From assembly GCF_000721605.1 (NCBI RefSeq), contig NZ_JOIZ01000026.1:5535-69534 (forward strand): DNA of 64,000 bases, in the 5' to 3' direction. The stretch comes from Streptomyces sp. NRRL S-37. Its GTDB lineage: Bacteria; Actinomycetota; Actinomycetes; Streptomycetales; Streptomycetaceae. Positions 39,153 through 47,925 of this stretch are shown here, one piece after another (within the stretch, counting starts at the first letter, position 1; each line of letters starts with the position of its first letter). The position numbers and the translations under genes are program-made. The notes beneath the pieces were generated by a model, which worked only from the letters and a program-made list of their open reading frames with translations, was not told the origin of the DNA and did not search any database.

Positions 39153-39830
39153 ATGACCCGTGTACTGCTCGCCGAGGACGACGCGTCCATCTCGGAGCCG
39201 CTGGCCCGCGCCCTGCGCCGGGAGGGATACGAAGTCGAGGTGCGTGAGGACGGACCCACCGCGCTCGAAGCCGGCATGCAGGGCGGCGTCGACCTGGTGG
39301 TGCTGGACCTCGGACTGCCCGGCATGGACGGTCTGGAGGTCGCCCGCCGGCTCCGCTCCGAGGGGCACACGGTTCCCCTGCTGATCCTGACCGCGCGCGC
39401 CGACGAGGTGGACACGGTCGTCGGCCTGGACGCGGGCGCCGACGACTACGTCACCAAGCCGTTCCGGCTCGCCGAGCTGCTGGCCCGGGTCCGGGCCCTG
39501 CTGCGGCGCGGTTCCGCCGAACCCCAGCAGCCGCCCGCCACCCACGGCGTGCGCATCGACGTCGAGTCGCACCGGGCCTGGATGGGCGACGAGGAGCTCC
39601 AGCTCACCGCGAAGGAGTTCGACCTGCTGCGGGTCCTGGTACGGGACGCGGGCCGGGTCGTCACCCGCGACCAGCTGATGCGCGAGGTCTGGGACACCAC
39701 CTGGTGGTCCTCCACCAAGACCCTCGACATGCACATCTCCTGGCTGCGCAAGAAGCTGGGCGACGACGCGGCCAACCCCCGCTACATCGCGACCGTGCGC
39801 GGTGTGGGCTTCCGTTTCGAGAAGAGCTGA
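39153..39830 (+). CDS. OmpR/PhoB-type response regulator
   Basis: A 225-residue DNA-binding regulator. The receiver domain (1-115) has the acidic pair AEDD at 7-10, phosphoacceptor Asp52 in VVLDLGLPGMDG, Thr in LILTARAD and Lys in DDYVTKPF. The winged helix (about 130-222) has LQLTAKEFDLLRVLVRDAG, TRDQLMREVWDTTWWSSTKTLDMHISWLRKKLGD and the wing YIATVRGVGFRFE. ATG 39153 starts the receiver directly. A sensor kinase follows after 54 bases, so they form a two-component pair. Confidence 0.96.
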   Translation: MTRVLLAEDDASISEPLARALRREGYEVEVREDGPTALEAGMQGGVDLVVLDLGLPGMDGLEVARRLRSEGHTVPLLILTARADEVDTVVGLDAGADDYVTKPFRLAELLARVRALLRRGSAEPQQPPATHGVRIDVESHRAWMGDEELQLTAKEFDLLRVLVRDAGRVVTRDQLMREVWDTTWWSSTKTLDMHISWLRKKLGDDAANPRYIATVRGVGFRFEKS

Positions 39831-39884
39831 ACCCCGCCGGGGCCCGCCCGCGGGCAACCGGGGTTCGCCAGTGAGTAAGAGGAC

Positions 39885-41159
39885 ATGCGCCGCCGCCTGA
39901 TCCAGTCCACGCTCGCCGTGGTTCTCGTCGTGATCGCCGTCTTCGGCGTCTCCCTGGTGATCGTCGAGACCCGCACCATCAGCGAGAGCGCCCGGGAGCG
40001 GGTGGAGTCCGAGGCCGTCCGGCTGGCCAGCATCGTCGACAGCCGGCTGCTCGTCGAGGACAAGGTCACCGCCGAGATCATCAGCGACCAGGTCACCGAG
40101 GACCGGTACGCCGTCATCGAGATCCCCGGCAAGCCGCCCATCGAGGTCGGCACCAAGCCGGACGGCGACGTCATCAGCGCCACGGAACCCGGTGAGGAGG
40201 GCGAGACGGTCACCGTCCAGGAGCCGCGCTCCTCGGTGACCCGGGAGGTCGGCCGTACGCTGCTGATCATCGTCCTGGTGGCGCTGCTCGCGGTGGTCGC
40301 GGCGGTACTGTTGGCGATCCGCCAGGCCAGCAGGCTCGCCTCCCCGCTGACCGACCTCGCGGAGACCGCCGAACGCCTCGGCTCCGGCGACCCCCGCCCC
40401 CGCCACCGCCGCTACGGCGTTCCCGAGCTGGACCGGGTCGCGGACGTGCTGGACCACTCCGCCGAACGCATCGCCCGCATGCTGACCGCCGAGCGGCGCC
40501 TCGCCGCCGACGCCTCCCACCAGCTGCGCACCCCCCTCACCGCCCTGTCCATGCGCCTGGAGGAGATCACCCTCACCGACGACCCGGACACGGTGAAGGA
40601 GGAGGCCACGATCGCGCTGACGCAGGTGGAGCGGCTGACGGACGTGGTGGAGCGGCTGCTGACCAACTCCCGCGACCCGCGCACCGGCTCCGCGGTCACC
40701 TTCGACCTCGACGAGGTGATCCAGCAGCAGCTCGCCGAGTGGCGCCCCGCCTACCGCAGCGCGGGCCGCGCGATCGTCACCTCCGGCAAGCGCGGGCTGC
40801 GGGCGGTGGGCACGCCGGGCGCGGTCGCCCAGGTGCTGGCGGCGCTGATCGAGAACTCGCTGATGCACGGGGGCGGCACGGTCGCCCTGCGTACCCGCGT
40901 CACCGGCAACCAGGTCGTCGTCGAGGTCACCGACGAGGGACCGGGTGTCCCCGCCGACCTGGGCGCGCGGATCTTCGAACGGGCGATCAGCGGCCGCAAC
41001 TCCACCGGCATCGGCCTCGCCGTCGCCCGCGACCTCGCGGAGGCGGACGGCGGCCGCCTGGAGATGCTCCAGGCCAGCCCGGCCGTTTTCGGCCTGTTCC
41101 TCTCCCGCACACCGCCGCAGAAGTCCCCGGACGACGAGTCCCACCGGACGGTGCGCTGA
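39885..41159 (+). CDS. Two-component sensor histidine kinase
   Basis: A 424-residue membrane kinase. TM1 (about 6-27) and TM2 (about 125-147) enclose an extracytoplasmic sensor domain of about 95 residues with many acidic residues. HAMP follows, then the dimerisation/phosphoacceptor helix with AADASHQLRTPLTALSMRL (His near 211) and the ATPase boxes: N (LIENSLMHGGG), G1 (VTDEGPGVP), and G2 (GRNSTGIGLAVARDLAEA). The C-terminus is short. Partner of the upstream regulator; the signal is unknown. Confidence 0.95.
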   Translation: MRRRLIQSTLAVVLVVIAVFGVSLVIVETRTISESARERVESEAVRLASIVDSRLLVEDKVTAEIISDQVTEDRYAVIEIPGKPPIEVGTKPDGDVISATEPGEEGETVTVQEPRSSVTREVGRTLLIIVLVALLAVVAAVLLAIRQASRLASPLTDLAETAERLGSGDPRPRHRRYGVPELDRVADVLDHSAERIARMLTAERRLAADASHQLRTPLTALSMRLEEITLTDDPDTVKEEATIALTQVERLTDVVERLLTNSRDPRTGSAVTFDLDEVIQQQLAEWRPAYRSAGRAIVTSGKRGLRAVGTPGAVAQVLAALIENSLMHGGGTVALRTRVTGNQVVVEVTDEGPGVPADLGARIFERAISGRNSTGIGLAVARDLAEADGGRLEMLQASPAVFGLFLSRTPPQKSPDDESHRTVR

Positions 41160-41162
41160 CGG

Positions 41163-41711
41163 TCAGGGCACGCGCTGCGTCGTGCGGGAGCCCTGGGAGT
41201 CGTCGGAGGGGGCGCCCCGCGTCACCGGCTCCCGCACCGGCAGCGCGCGGAACACCCAGGTCCGGTACGACCAGAAGCGGAACAGGGTCGCCACACCGAT
41301 GCCCAGGAACTTGAAGATGTTGCTCTGCAGCGGGCTGTCCCAGCCGAAACCGTACGTCGCCGTGTACAGCACACCGTTCTCGATCACCAGGCCGACCGCG
41401 CTGAACAGCAGGAACAGCGTCATCTCCCGGGTGCGCCCGGACTTGTCGCGGTCCCGGTAGGCGAAGTAGCGGAAGCCGAGGTAGTTGAAGACGATCGCGA
41501 CGACGGTCGCGATGACGCTCGCTCGCACCACCTGGAGGTCCGTCACCTGCCGGACCAGGTTGAACACGAGGAGATTGACCAGCAGGCCCACTCCGCCGAC
41601 CGCACCGAACTTCACGACCTCGCGGACCAGCCGGTCGATCCGCTCCCGTACGGTGCCGCGCGGGGCCGGAGCCGGGGCCGTGGTCGGAGGCCCTGAGGAA
41701 CCGTGTCCCAT
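41163..41711 (-). CDS. GtrA-family membrane protein
   Basis: A 182-residue protein with four membrane segments in the GtrA pattern: REVVKFGAVGGVGLLVNLLVFNLV, VRASVIATVVAIVFNYLGFRYFAY (conserved NYxxxRxxxF), LFLLFSAVGLVIENGVL and NIFKFLGIGVATLFRFWSYRTWVF. GtrA proteins help flip lipid-linked sugars used to modify cell-surface polysaccharides. It is convergent with the kinase gene with only three bases between stops. Its promoter faces purK in 41712-41908. Confidence 0.92.
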   Translation of the reverse strand: MGHGSSGPPTTAPAPAPRGTVRERIDRLVREVVKFGAVGGVGLLVNLLVFNLVRQVTDLQVVRASVIATVVAIVFNYLGFRYFAYRDRDKSGRTREMTLFLLFSAVGLVIENGVLYTATYGFGWDSPLQSNIFKFLGIGVATLFRFWSYRTWVFRALPVREPVTRGAPSDDSQGSRTTQRVP

Positions 41712-41908
41712 GGTGGTGCTGGCCCCCGTCCGTCGGTTGGCGTCGATCAGACCATGCTAACCATCCGCATCCGCGATCTTCCTGCGGACGAGGAACGCGA
41801 CCGCGGATCGGCCGCAGATCCGCCGAGGACCACTCGCGGATCACTCGCGGATCGTCCGGGAAGAGGCCGGTAAACCGGCCACGGTGGCTCGGCCGATACC
41901 CTGGGGGC

Positions 41909-43048
41909 GTGACGTTCCCGGTAGTCGGCATGGTCGGCGGTGGCCAGCTCGCTCGTATGACACACGAGGCGGGCATCCCGCTCGGCATCAAGTTCAAGCT
42001 CCTCAGTGACACTCCGCAGGATTCCGCGGCGCAGGTCGTCGGCGATGTCGTCGTCGGCGACCACCGCGACCTGGAGACGCTGCGCGCGTTCGCGCGCGGC
42101 TGCGACGTGATCACCTTCGACCACGAGCACGTGCCCACCGAGCACCTCAGGGCCCTGGAGGCGGACGGCATCCCCGTCCGGCCGGGCCCCGACGCGCTCG
42201 TGCACGCCCAGGACAAGGGCGTGATGCGCGCGAAGCTCGACGCGATCGGGGTGCCCTGCCCGCGGCACCGCATCGTGGACGGCCCCGAGGACGTGGCCGC
42301 GTTCGCCGCGGAGGGCGAGGGCTTCCCCGTCGTCCTCAAGACGGTCCGCGGCGGCTACGACGGCAAGGGCGTGTGGGTCGTCGGCTCCGTCGAGGAGGCC
42401 GCCGAGCCGTTCAAGGCCGGTGTCGCCGTCCTCGCCGAGGAGAAGGTCGACTTCGTGCGCGAGCTGGCCGCCAATGTGGTCCGCTCCCCGCACGGGCAGG
42501 CCGTCGCCTACCCCGTCGTCGAGTCGCGGCAGGTCGACGGCGTCTGCGACACAGTCATCGCGCCCGCCCCCGGCCTCGACGAGGCCCTCGCGCTGAAGGC
42601 CGAGGAGATGGCGCTGACCATCGCCAAGGAGCTGGGCGTCGTCGGCCACCTCGCGGTCGAGCTGTTCCAGACCCGCGACGGACGCATCCTCGTCAACGAG
42701 CTCGCGATGCGCCCGCACAACAGCGGCCACTGGAGCCAGGACGGCGCGATCACCAGCCAGTTCGCCAACCACGTCCGCGCCGTCCTCGACCTCCCGCTCG
42801 GCGACCCCCGCCCGCGCGCGAAGTGGACGGTCATGGTCAACGTCCTCGGCGGCGACTACCCGGACATGTACTCCGCGTACCTGCACTGCATGGCCCGCGA
42901 CCCCCAGCTGAAGATCCACATGTACGGCAAGGACGTGAAGCCCGGCCGCAAGGTGGGCCACGTCAACACCTACGGCGACGACCTGGACGACGTGCTGGAG
43001 CGCGCCCGTCACGCAGCCGGCTACCTGAGAGGCACGATCACCGAATGA
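41909..43048 (+). CDS. purK: N5-carboxyaminoimidazole ribonucleotide synthetase
   Basis: De novo purine synthesis: AIR plus bicarbonate and ATP gives N5-CAIR. The 379-residue ATP-grasp enzyme begins (V)[20 protein letters not shown]; further words are [71 protein letters not shown] and the C-terminal [18 protein letters not shown] 41909 fits the family N-terminus. Its stop overlaps the purE start (ATGA), the usual arrangement. Confidence 0.97.
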   Translation: MTFPVVGMVGGGQLARMTHEAGIPLGIKFKLLSDTPQDSAAQVVGDVVVGDHRDLETLRAFARGCDVITFDHEHVPTEHLRALEADGIPVRPGPDALVHAQDKGVMRAKLDAIGVPCPRHRIVDGPEDVAAFAAEGEGFPVVLKTVRGGYDGKGVWVVGSVEEAAEPFKAGVAVLAEEKVDFVRELAANVVRSPHGQAVAYPVVESRQVDGVCDTVIAPAPGLDEALALKAEEMALTIAKELGVVGHLAVELFQTRDGRILVNELAMRPHNSGHWSQDGAITSQFANHVRAVLDLPLGDPRPRAKWTVMVNVLGGDYPDMYSAYLHCMARDPQLKIHMYGKDVKPGRKVGHVNTYGDDLDDVLERARHAAGYLRGTITE

Positions 43049-43569
43049 GCCCTGTTGTCGGCATCGTCATGGGGTCGGACTCCGACTGGCCCGTCATGGA
43101 AGCGGCGGCCAAGGCCCTCGACGAGTTCGAGATCGCCTACGAGGTCGACGTCGTCTCCGCGCACCGCATGCCCCGCGAGATGATCGCGTACGGCGAGCAG
43201 GCCGCGGACCGGGGACTCAAGGTGATCATCGCGGGCGCGGGCGGCGCCGCCCACCTGCCCGGCATGCTCGCCTCGGTCACCCCGCTGCCCGTCATCGGCG
43301 TGCCCGTGCCGCTGAAGTACCTCGACGGCATGGACTCCCTGCTGTCCATCGTGCAGATGCCGGCCGGCGTGCCCGTGGCCACCGTCTCCGTCGCCGGCGC
43401 GCGCAACGCGGGCCTGCTCGCGGCCCGCGTCCTCGCCGCCCACGACGAGGAACTCCTCGGCCGGATGCGGGAGTTCCAGCAGGAGCTCAACGACCAGGCC
43501 ACCGAGAAGGGCAAGCGGCTGCGCGCCAAGGCCGAGGGCTCCGCCGCCGGCTTCGGCTTCGGGAAGTGA
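43045..43569 (+). CDS. purE: N5-CAIR mutase
   Basis: Moves the carboxyl group from N5-CAIR to C4 of the imidazole, next step after PurK. The 174 residues show [36 protein letters not shown] and [17 protein letters not shown], the class I PurE active-site words. Start ATG 43045 overlaps the purK stop by four bases, ensuring coupled translation. Confidence 0.97.
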   Translation: MSPVVGIVMGSDSDWPVMEAAAKALDEFEIAYEVDVVSAHRMPREMIAYGEQAADRGLKVIIAGAGGAAHLPGMLASVTPLPVIGVPVPLKYLDGMDSLLSIVQMPAGVPVATVSVAGARNAGLLAARVLAAHDEELLGRMREFQQELNDQATEKGKRLRAKAEGSAAGFGFGK

Positions 43570-43574
43570 CGCGG

Positions 43575-44753
43575 ATGACCTCGCTGGACCGGGCCCGGGA
43601 GCTGCTGCGCGAGTTCCCCGTCGTCGACGGGCACAACGACCTGCCGTGGGCGCTGCGCGAACAGGTCCGCTACGACCTCGACGCCCGCGACATCGCCGGC
43701 GACCAGTCCGCCCACCTGCACACCGACCTCCCCCGGCTGCGCGCGGGCGGGGTCGGCGCGCAGTTCTGGTCGGTGTACGTCCGCGCGGACCTGCCCGACC
43801 CGGTACCGGCCACGCTGGAACAGATCGACTGCGTACGGCAGTTGCTGGCCCGCCACCCCGAGGAGCTGGCGCCCGCGCTGACCGCCGCCGACATGGAGGC
43901 CGCGCGGAGCCAGGGCCGTATCGCCTCCCTGATGGGGGCGGAGGGCGGCCACTCCATAGCCGACTCCCTCGGCACGCTGCGGGGGTTGTACGACCTCGGC
44001 GTGCGCTATCTGACCCTCACCCACAACTTCAACGTGGCGTGGGCGGATTCGGCGACCGACGAGCCCGGCGTGGGCGGACTGTCGGCCTTCGGCCGCGAGG
44101 TGGTGCGGGAGATGAACCGGCTCGGCATGCTGGTCGACCTCTCCCACGTCGCCGCGACGACCATGCGGGACGCGCTGGACACCACCTCGGCGCCGGTGAT
44201 CTTCTCGCACTCCTCCGCCCGCGCGGTCTGCGACCACCCGCGCAACATCCCCGACGACGTGCTGGAGCGGCTGCCCGCCAACGGCGGTGTCGCGATGGTG
44301 ACGTTCGTGCCGAAGTTCGTGCTCCAGGCGGCCGTCGACTGGACGGCCGCGGCCGACGAGAACATGCGCGCCCACGGCTTCCACCCTCTCGACACCACCG
44401 CCGAGGGGATGCGGATCCACCGCGCCTTCGAGGAGACCCACCCGCGCCCGGTCGCCACCGTGTCCACCGTGGCCGACCACCTCGACCACATGCGCGAGGT
44501 CGCCGGCGTCGACCACCTCGGCATCGGCGGCGACTACGACGGCACGGCCTTCACCCCCGACGGCCTGAACGACGTCTCCGGCTACCCGAACCTGATCGCC
44601 GAGCTCCTCGACCGCGGCTGGTCGAAGGCCGACCTGGCCAAGCTCACGTGGAAGAACGCGGTACGGGTCCTGGGCGCCGCGGAGGACGTGGCCCGGCACC
44701 TCCGGGAAACCCGCGCCCCGTCCAACGCCACCCTGGCCTCCCTGGACGGCTGA
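43575..44753 (+). CDS. Membrane-dipeptidase family (M19) zinc dipeptidase
   Basis: A 392-residue amidohydrolase-fold dipeptidase of the renal dipeptidase family. Zinc ligands are in [15 protein letters not shown], the Glu of [13 protein letters not shown], and His in [12 protein letters not shown] and [22 protein letters not shown] and GIGGDYDG complete the pattern. There is no signal peptide, so it is cytosolic. ATG 43575 has GGGAAG nearby; a GTG at 43566 overlapping the purE stop is an alternative start. It is linked to purKE by position only. Confidence 0.92.
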   Translation: MTSLDRARELLREFPVVDGHNDLPWALREQVRYDLDARDIAGDQSAHLHTDLPRLRAGGVGAQFWSVYVRADLPDPVPATLEQIDCVRQLLARHPEELAPALTAADMEAARSQGRIASLMGAEGGHSIADSLGTLRGLYDLGVRYLTLTHNFNVAWADSATDEPGVGGLSAFGREVVREMNRLGMLVDLSHVAATTMRDALDTTSAPVIFSHSSARAVCDHPRNIPDDVLERLPANGGVAMVTFVPKFVLQAAVDWTAAADENMRAHGFHPLDTTAEGMRIHRAFEETHPRPVATVSTVADHLDHMREVAGVDHLGIGGDYDGTAFTPDGLNDVSGYPNLIAELLDRGWSKADLAKLTWKNAVRVLGAAEDVARHLRETRAPSNATLASLDG

Positions 44754-44771
44754 GCGGCCAGGACCGTCAGG

Positions 44772-45164
44772 TCAGGGCTGTTCGATCCGGCAGAGGCAGA
44801 ACGGATGCCCCGCCGGATCGGCGTACACCCGGAAGCCCTTGCTCTCGTCGTCCTCCCGGTCCAGCACCCGCGCCCCCAGCGCCAGCACCTTCGCCTCGGC
44901 CGCGTCGATCTCCTCCCAGGTCCCGCCGGCGTCGAAGTCGAGGTGGAACTGCTGGGAGTCGTGGCCGGCGCTCGGCCAGTCGGGCGGGGTGTGCCCCGGC
45001 GCCCGCTGGAAGGCGAGCCGGGGCCCCGAGGGGATCTGCAGCACCACCCAGTCGGGGCTCTCCTCCACGGGCGTGCCGCCGCCGACGGCCGCGTAGAAGA
45101 CGGCCAGTTCCCGCGGGTCGGGACAGTCGAGGACGACGGAGCGCAGACGGGCCACGGGGGCCAT
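44772..45164 (-). CDS. VOC (glyoxalase/bleomycin-resistance fold) protein 1
   Basis: A 130-residue VOC-fold protein of paired beta-alpha-beta-beta-beta units: VARLRSVVLDCPDPRELAVFYAAVGGG, WVVLQIPSGPRLAFQRAPG, QQFHLDFDAGGTWEEIDAAEAKVLALGAR and DPAGHPFCLCRIEQP. The family includes lyases, dioxygenases and drug-binding proteins. It is a tandem paralogue of the next gene, same direction, 22 bases apart. Function unknown. Confidence 0.85.
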   Translation of the reverse strand: MAPVARLRSVVLDCPDPRELAVFYAAVGGGTPVEESPDWVVLQIPSGPRLAFQRAPGHTPPDWPSAGHDSQQFHLDFDAGGTWEEIDAAEAKVLALGARVLDREDDESKGFRVYADPAGHPFCLCRIEQP

Positions 45165-45186
45165 GGATCCTCCAGGGTTCAGCGGG

Positions 45187-45546
45187 TCAGCAGGCGCACA
45201 GGCAGAACGGGTGCCCGGCCGGATCCGCGTAAACCCGGAAGGTCCGCGAGCGGTCGTCGGCGTCCAGCGGCCTCGCGCCCAGCGCCAGCGCCTCCTTCTC
45301 GGCCGCGTCCAGGTCCTCGACCGTCAGGTCCAGGTGGAACTGCTGCGAGCGCTCGGCCGACGGCCACTCCGGCGCCACATACCCCGGAGCCGCCTGGAAG
45401 GCCAGCGTCGGGCCGCCGTCCACCTTCAGGTCCACCCACTCGCCCTCGTCCACCACGGTGCCGCCCACCAGTCCGGCATAGAAACCGGCCAGCGTGCGGG
45501 GGTCCGGACAGTCCAGGACGACGGCGCCCACCTTGGCAACGGACAT
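45187..45546 (-). CDS. VOC (glyoxalase/bleomycin-resistance fold) protein 2
   Basis: A 119-residue VOC-fold protein, clearly related to its downstream neighbour (shared VVLDCPDPR, QQFHLDL, EKEALALGAR, FRVYADPAGHPFCLC). ATG 45546 is set by a very strong GAGGAGGAAG site. It is first of the VOC pair, divergent from the CGNR regulator, across a gap full of GTTAC palindromes, so probably controlled by that regulator. Confidence 0.85.
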   Translation of the reverse strand: MSVAKVGAVVLDCPDPRTLAGFYAGLVGGTVVDEGEWVDLKVDGGPTLAFQAAPGYVAPEWPSAERSQQFHLDLTVEDLDAAEKEALALGARPLDADDRSRTFRVYADPAGHPFCLCAC

Positions 45547-45561
45547 GACTTCCTCCTCGTT

Positions 45562-45621
45562 GTTACCGTCAAAGCCGGGTAACCAGTAACCGTTACCGCA
45601 TGCTCCCGCATCGGAGGTAAC
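45562..45621. promoter_or_regulatory. GTAAC/GTTAC operator cluster between VOC and CGNR genes
   Basis: The gap holds GTTACC (45562), GGTAACC (about 45579), the perfect palindrome GTAACCGTTAC (45586-45596) and GGTAACG (45616). Such clustering of a 5-6 base word and its complement in a divergent promoter is typical of multi-site repression by the flanking regulator. Confidence 0.6.
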
Positions 45622-45665
45622 GTCGCAAGGGATAAACAAAACAAAGGGAGAGGCGGCGTCCAGGC

Positions 45666-46172
45666 ATGAGTGAGAGAGCGGCTCCGCCCGGGCGGCTGGC
45701 CCTGGTCCAGGCCCTGGTCAACACGCTGGACGTCGCATCGGGCGCCGACGCGCTGGACACGGCGGACGGCCGCGCGCCGTTCGGGCTCACCGAGGACACC
45801 GTCGCATCCGCCCGCGAACTGCGCGAATCCCTGCGCGCCACCCTGCTCGCCCACGCCGGACACCCGCCCCACCGCGCGGTCACCCCGCTCGGCGAGCTGC
45901 TCGCCCGGGCGCCCCTGGTGGTCACCGTCGACCCGGCGGACGGCTCCGCCGCACTCGTCCCCGTCGACGACGGGCCCCTGCTCGCCCGTATCGCCGCCGC
46001 CGTCGCCGAGGCGGTCACGGCGGGCACCTGGAACCGGCTGAAGGCCTGCGAGGCCGACGACTGCCTCTGGGCGTACTACGACCGCAGCCCCGCCGGACGC
46101 GGCCGCTGGTGCTCCATGCAGGTGTGCGGGGCCCGCGCGAAGATGCGGCGCTACCGGGCGAAGGGGGCGTGA
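45666..46172 (+). CDS. CGNR zinc-finger domain transcription factor
   Basis: A 168-residue protein. The N-terminal ABATE-type stress domain (LALVQALVNTLDVASG, ELRESLRATLLAHAG) is followed by the CGNR zinc finger: LKACEADDCLWAYYDRSPAGRGRWCSMQVCGARAKMRRYR, with Cys ligands C-x4-C and C-x4-C. The family name motif CGNR is replaced by CGARAKMRRY. These proteins are putative DNA-binding regulators. It diverges from the two VOC genes and probably binds the palindromes between them. Confidence 0.88.
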   Translation: MSERAAPPGRLALVQALVNTLDVASGADALDTADGRAPFGLTEDTVASARELRESLRATLLAHAGHPPHRAVTPLGELLARAPLVVTVDPADGSAALVPVDDGPLLARIAAAVAEAVTAGTWNRLKACEADDCLWAYYDRSPAGRGRWCSMQVCGARAKMRRYRAKGA

Positions 46173-46211
46173 ACGCTCCGCCGGCGGTGTGATGTCGGTC
46201 GTCTGCTGAGC

Positions 46212-46275
46212 CGTCGTGGCTGGTCGCGCCCACGCGGCGGTAGCCGCACGTCAATACGGCCCCGCGACCCTTCAG
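46212..46275. repeat. Dispersed intergenic repeat, reverse orientation
   Basis: TGGCTGGTCGCGCCCACGCG followed by GCGGTAGCCGCACGTCAATA and CGGCCCCGCGACCC matches the complement of 52887-52935 (GCGCGGGGCTGTGCCGATAT... CCGCGTGGGCGCGA). It is a familiar Streptomyces intergenic sequence. It lies after the CGNR gene. Confidence 0.7.
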
Positions 46276-46345
46276 AGCGCTGCCGGGTCCACGCGAAGAG
46301 CGCGTAGCCGCACCGCGCCCGCGTCCGGTTTGGCAGAATGCGGCA

Positions 46346-46388
46346 GGGCGCCGGTTCGGCCGACTGAGCCTCGGCCGAACCGGCGCCC
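46346..46388. terminator. Bidirectional terminator between the CGNR and UDP-glucose dehydrogenase genes
   Basis: Perfect 18-base arms (46346-46363 and 46371-46388, GGCGCCGGTTCGGCCGA type) around a 7-base loop between convergent genes. Confidence 0.85.
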
Positions 46389-46400
46389 TCCGCTTTCCGG

Positions 46401-47744
46401 CTACGCGGTGGGGCGCCCCATCGCGCGGTAACGCCAGCCGGCCCGGCGCCACACCTCCGGGTCGAGCGCGTTGCGCCCGTCGAGGATCAGCCGCTGGGCC
46501 GCCACCTCGCCCAGCGCCGCCGCGTCCAGCTCACGGAACTCCCGCCACTCCGTCAGGTGCAGTACGACGTCCGCGCCGCGCACCGCCTCCAGCGCCGAGT
46601 CGGCGTACCCCAGGGTCGGGAAGAGACGGCGGGCGTTGTCCATGCCCTTCGGGTCGTACACCGTGACCTGGCCGCCCTGCAGGTGGATCTGCCCGGCCAC
46701 GTTCAGCGCCGGCGAGTCCCGGACGTCGTCCGAGTCCGGCTTGAAGGTCGCGCCCAGCACCGCCACCCGCTTGCCCAGGAACGACCCGCCGCCCAGCGCC
46801 TGCCGGGTCAGCTCCACCATCCGGCCGCGCTGGCGCATGTTGATCGAGTCGATCTCCCGCAGGAACGTCAGCGCCTGGTCCGCGCCCAGCTCACCGGCGC
46901 GCGCCATGAACGCCCGGATGTCCTTCGGCAGGCAGCCGCCGCCGAAACCGATCCCGGCCCGCAGGAACTTCGCGCCGATCCGGTCGTCGTAGCCGATGGC
47001 CTCCGCCAGCTTGGCGACGTCACCGTCCGCGGCCTCGCACACCTCGGCCATCGCGTTGATGAACGAGATCTTCGTGGCCAGGAAGGAGTTCGCCGAGGTC
47101 TTCACCAGCTCCGCGGTCGCGAAGTCCGTCACCACGAACGGCGAACCCTCCCCGACCGGCGTGGCGTACACCTCCCGCAGCACCTTCTCCGCCCGCTCGC
47201 TGCGCACCCCCACCACGATCCGGTCCGGGTGCAGCGTGTCCCGCACGGCGAAGCCCTCGCGCAGGAACTCGGGGTTCCACGCCAGCTCCGCGTCCTCCCC
47301 CGCGGGGGCGTGCTCGGCCAGGTAGGCGGCCAGCCGGTCCGCCGAGCCGACGGGCACCGTCGACTTGCCCACGACCAGCGCCGCACCCTTCAGATGCGGC
47401 GCGAGCGAGGCGATCGCGGAGTCCACGTACGACATGTCGCAGGCGTACTCGCCGTGCCGCTGCGGGGTGTTCACACACACGAAGTGGACGTCGCCGAACT
47501 CCCCGAGCTCGGCCCAGTCCATCGTGAACCGCAGCCGCCCGCTGGACCCCTCGATCCCGGCCACGTGCCTGCGCAGCAGCTCCTCCAGCCCCGGCTCGTA
47601 CATCGGGACCTCACCGCGCCGGAGCTTGTCGATCTTCTCCGGTACGACATCGAGACCCAGCACCTCGAACCCCAGCTCCGCCATGGCCGCCGCGTGGGTC
47701 GCGCCGAGATAACCGGTGCCGATCACGGTGATCTTGAGGGCCAT
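46401..47744 (-). CDS. UDP-glucose 6-dehydrogenase
   Basis: Oxidises UDP-glucose to UDP-glucuronate with two NAD+. The 447-residue protein begins MALKITVIGTGYLGATHAAAM (NAD fold), then VGKSTVPVGSADRL, LAWNPEFLREGFAVRDTLHPDRIVVG, KTSANSFLATKISFINAMAEVCE, the catalytic Cys in GFGGGCLPKDIRAFM near residue 271, and LGATFKPDSDDVRDSPAL. UDP-glucuronate feeds acidic cell-wall polysaccharides. It lies near GtrA, a glycosyltransferase and the LCP cluster, consistent with envelope glycopolymer synthesis. Confidence 0.95.
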   Translation of the reverse strand: MALKITVIGTGYLGATHAAAMAELGFEVLGLDVVPEKIDKLRRGEVPMYEPGLEELLRRHVAGIEGSSGRLRFTMDWAELGEFGDVHFVCVNTPQRHGEYACDMSYVDSAIASLAPHLKGAALVVGKSTVPVGSADRLAAYLAEHAPAGEDAELAWNPEFLREGFAVRDTLHPDRIVVGVRSERAEKVLREVYATPVGEGSPFVVTDFATAELVKTSANSFLATKISFINAMAEVCEAADGDVAKLAEAIGYDDRIGAKFLRAGIGFGGGCLPKDIRAFMARAGELGADQALTFLREIDSINMRQRGRMVELTRQALGGGSFLGKRVAVLGATFKPDSDDVRDSPALNVAGQIHLQGGQVTVYDPKGMDNARRLFPTLGYADSALEAVRGADVVLHLTEWREFRELDAAALGEVAAQRLILDGRNALDPEVWRRAGWRYRAMGRPTA

Positions 47745-47925
47745 GCGTGCTCCAGGGGTCTACGGCGTGGGGTGCGGGCCCGAGCATAACCGGGGGCACG
47801 GGACCGCCACCGGTGGGCTGTCGTCCAGCTCACCTATCCACAACCGTGGATGACGCTCTAAAATTTGAGTTACTTAACGGTAGTTAGCGTGACCAGCATC
47901 GCAGTGTTTTGGAGCGTGAGAGACC

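Noticed and set aside
47868..47893. TetR-type operator before the acyl-CoA dehydrogenase gene (AGTTACTTAACGGTAGTTAG)
   Set aside because: It is more a direct repeat of AGTTA than an inverted repeat, and does not fit a known fatty-acid regulator motif; it may simply be AT-rich promoter sequence.
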